Assembly (NCBI RefSeq): GCF_003443895.1
Contig: NZ_QQOA01000038.1
Span: forward strand, 1 to 64,000
Direction: 5' to 3'
DNA from: Paraburkholderia phosphatilytica
Lineage (GTDB): Bacteria > Pseudomonadota > Gammaproteobacteria > Burkholderiales > Burkholderiaceae
Length of the DNA stretch: 64,000 nucleotides
The translations under genes and the position numbers were made by a program. Of this stretch, positions 62,680 to 64,000 are shown one piece after another. Positions within the stretch are counted from its first letter, which is position 1; every line of letters begins with the position of its first letter. The notes under the pieces were generated by a model, which saw nothing but the letters and a program-made list of their open reading frames with translations, did not search any database and was not told the origin of the DNA.

Positions 62680-64000
62680 ATGACCGACCCGCTGATCCCC
62701 GCCACGCTCGAATTTCTCGCCGACGGCACGCTGTTTTCCCGGCTGTACGACGACGTTTATCACAGCGTGGCCGGCGGTCTCGCGCAGTCAGAATTCGTGT
62801 TCCTGAAGGGTAATGGGCTGCCCGAACGCTGGCGGCGGCGTCGCGTTTTCACGGTGGTGGAAACCGGCTTCGGCACAGGCATCAACTTCCTCGCCAGCTG
62901 GGCAGCGTGGCGCCGCGACGCAGCGCGGTGCGAGCGGCTGCATTTCGTGTCGGTGGAAAAGCATCCGTTGCGGGCGGCCGATCTGCGCCGCGCGCACGAC
63001 GCGACGATCGCCGATCCGGCCGTCCGCGCGCTGGCCGGCGAACTCGCCGACGCCTGGCCGACGCTTGTGCCTGGCATGCAGCGGCTCGAATTCGAGGGCG
63101 GCCGCGTAACGCTGACGCTCGCGCTCGGCGATGCGCTCGACATGCTGCCGGCGCTCTCTCTGCGCGCCGATGCGTTCTATCTCGACGGCTTCTCGCCGGC
63201 GAAGAATCCCGAACTGTGGACACCGGCGATCTTTAAAGCGCTGGCGCGGATGGCGGACATCGGGGCGACGTTCTCGACCTGGAGCAGTTCGGGCGAGGTC
63301 AAGCGCGGCATGCAGGAAGCCGGCTTCAGCTGGCGCAAGGTCGACGGCTTCGGCTTCAAGCGCACGATGCTGGTCGGCGAATTCGCGCCACCGTGGCGGG
63401 TGCGGCGTTACGAACCGCCTGCAGCGTTTGACGTCGATGAAAGGCGCGCGGTCGTCATCGGCGGCGGCCTGGCCGGCTGCGCGCTTGTCGAACGGCTGGC
63501 CGCGCGCGGCTGGCACGTGACGTTACTCGAGCGTCATGCCGCGTTGGCGCGCGATGCATCCGGCAATCCAGCCGGCGTGTTTCATCCGATGATCTCGCGC
63601 GACGACAGCGTCGCGTCGCGCATCACACGCGCCGGATTTCTCTACGCATTACGCCGATGGGACGCGCTGCAACGCAGCAGTTCGCATGCCGAATCGTCGC
63701 TTGCCGGTCGTGCGCTTGCGACAGGTCTCCTGCACATCGCCGCCAGCGACGACGAAGCGCAGCTCATCCACAGCGCGCTCGCATCGTTTGGGTATCCCGA
63801 CGATTTCGTCATACCCGTTTCGCCCGACGAAGCGCGCCGCATCGCGGGCACGGAGGTCACGCGCGGCGGCTGGTTCTATCCGCGCGGCGGTTCGGTCAGC
63901 CCCGCGGCGATCTGTGCGGCGCAATGCGACGCTGCCGGCGAGCGACTCGAACGGCGCTTCAACGTGCAGGTCGACCGGATCGAACGGGATGGTTCGCACT
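62680..64000 (+). CDS. mnmC: Bifunctional tRNA mnm5s2U synthase MnmC (5' part, cut by window end)
   Basis: MnmC finishes the mnm5s2U wobble modification started by MnmE/MnmG. About 440 residues are present. The N-terminal methyltransferase shows YHSVAGGLAQSEFVFLKGN, the SAM site VVETGFGTGINF and DAFYLDGFSPAKNPELW. The FAD-dependent oxidoreductase begins near 250 with VVIGGGLAGCALVERL. ATG 62680 has no strong ribosome site but gives the family N-terminus. The gene continues past the right edge. Together with mnmE at 31424, both halves of the pathway lie near the origin. Confidence 0.95.
   Translation, partial: MTDPLIPATLEFLADGTLFSRLYDDVYHSVAGGLAQSEFVFLKGNGLPERWRRRRVFTVVETGFGTGINFLASWAAWRRDAARCERLHFVSVEKHPLRAADLRRAHDATIADPAVRALAGELADAWPTLVPGMQRLEFEGGRVTLTLALGDALDMLPALSLRADAFYLDGFSPAKNPELWTPAIFKALARMADIGATFSTWSSSGEVKRGMQEAGFSWRKVDGFGFKRTMLVGEFAPPWRVRRYEPPAAFDVDERRAVVIGGGLAGCALVERLAARGWHVTLLERHAALARDASGNPAGVFHPMISRDDSVASRITRAGFLYALRRWDALQRSSSHAESSLAGRALATGLLHIAASDDEAQLIHSALASFGYPDDFVIPVSPDEARRIAGTEVTRGGWFYPRGGSVSPAAICAAQCDAAGERLERRFNVQVDRIERDGSH

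Noticed and set aside
1..64000. tRNA, rRNA, tmRNA, CRISPR array and intact insertion sequences
   Set aside because: Looked for on both strands by eye; none seen. A tRNAscan-SE and ISfinder run would be decisive.

Overview
The window comes from a Burkholderia-group betaproteobacterium (Burkholderia/Paraburkholderia/Caballeronia), next to the replication origin of the main chromosome. The evidence is the gyrB-dnaN-dnaA / rpmH-rnpA-yidD-yidC-mnmE order, GC-rich core genes, a Burkholderia-style type II secretion locus (gspD-E-F, gspC inverted, gspG to gspN), and the hupB and mnmC neighbourhood. No tRNA, rRNA, CRISPR array or intact transposase was seen.

Positions 1 to about 21,800 form a mosaic defence island abutting the 3' end of gyrB. 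In order it holds: an hsdM N-terminal remnant; a complete type I restriction-modification operon (hsdM, hsdS, hsdR); a frameshifted HExxH-peptidase-like gene; a divergent two-gene unit of a RusA-fold nuclease and a PD-(D/E)XK-like protein; a nuclease-NACHT STAND protein of about 1190 residues; a decayed multi-module H-NS gene; a SIR2-domain protein; and a tightly overlapping four-gene operon. That operon encodes a D12-class DNA adenine methyltransferase, a calcineurin-like phosphoesterase, an ORC/CDC6-type ATPase and a protein of unknown family. It is the best candidate here for an undescribed system. Related GGCC/GGCC hairpins recur at three places, and a possible structured RNA lies at about 21,203-21,325.

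Positions 21,847 to 32,830 are core: gyrB, dnaN and dnaA on the minus strand; rpmH, rnpA, yidD, yidC and mnmE on the plus strand. A perfect DnaA box and a good sigma70 promoter lie between dnaA and rpmH. Just after mnmE sits a tyrosine integrase without a catalytic tyrosine. It lies next to the mnmE 3' end, which other integrative islands use as attachment site, so it is probably the scar of a lost island.

Positions 32,831 to 47,426 hold a small membrane protein, a secreted protein, yaeQ, a VOC protein, the ada-alkA alkylation repair pair, gshA, two lipoproteins, an EmrB-type exporter with its MarR regulator, and an outer-membrane efflux lipoprotein. Between the VOC gene and ada, the minus strand carries an unusually clear small-RNA gene: sigma70 promoter, two UGUCUCCUCC anti-Shine-Dalgarno motifs and an intrinsic terminator, about 62 nt long.

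Positions 47,427 to 64,000 hold the type II secretion locus, a lytic transglycosylase, a COG0523/CobW-type GTPase lacking the family's CxCC motif, hupB, and the 5' part of mnmC, which runs off the right edge.
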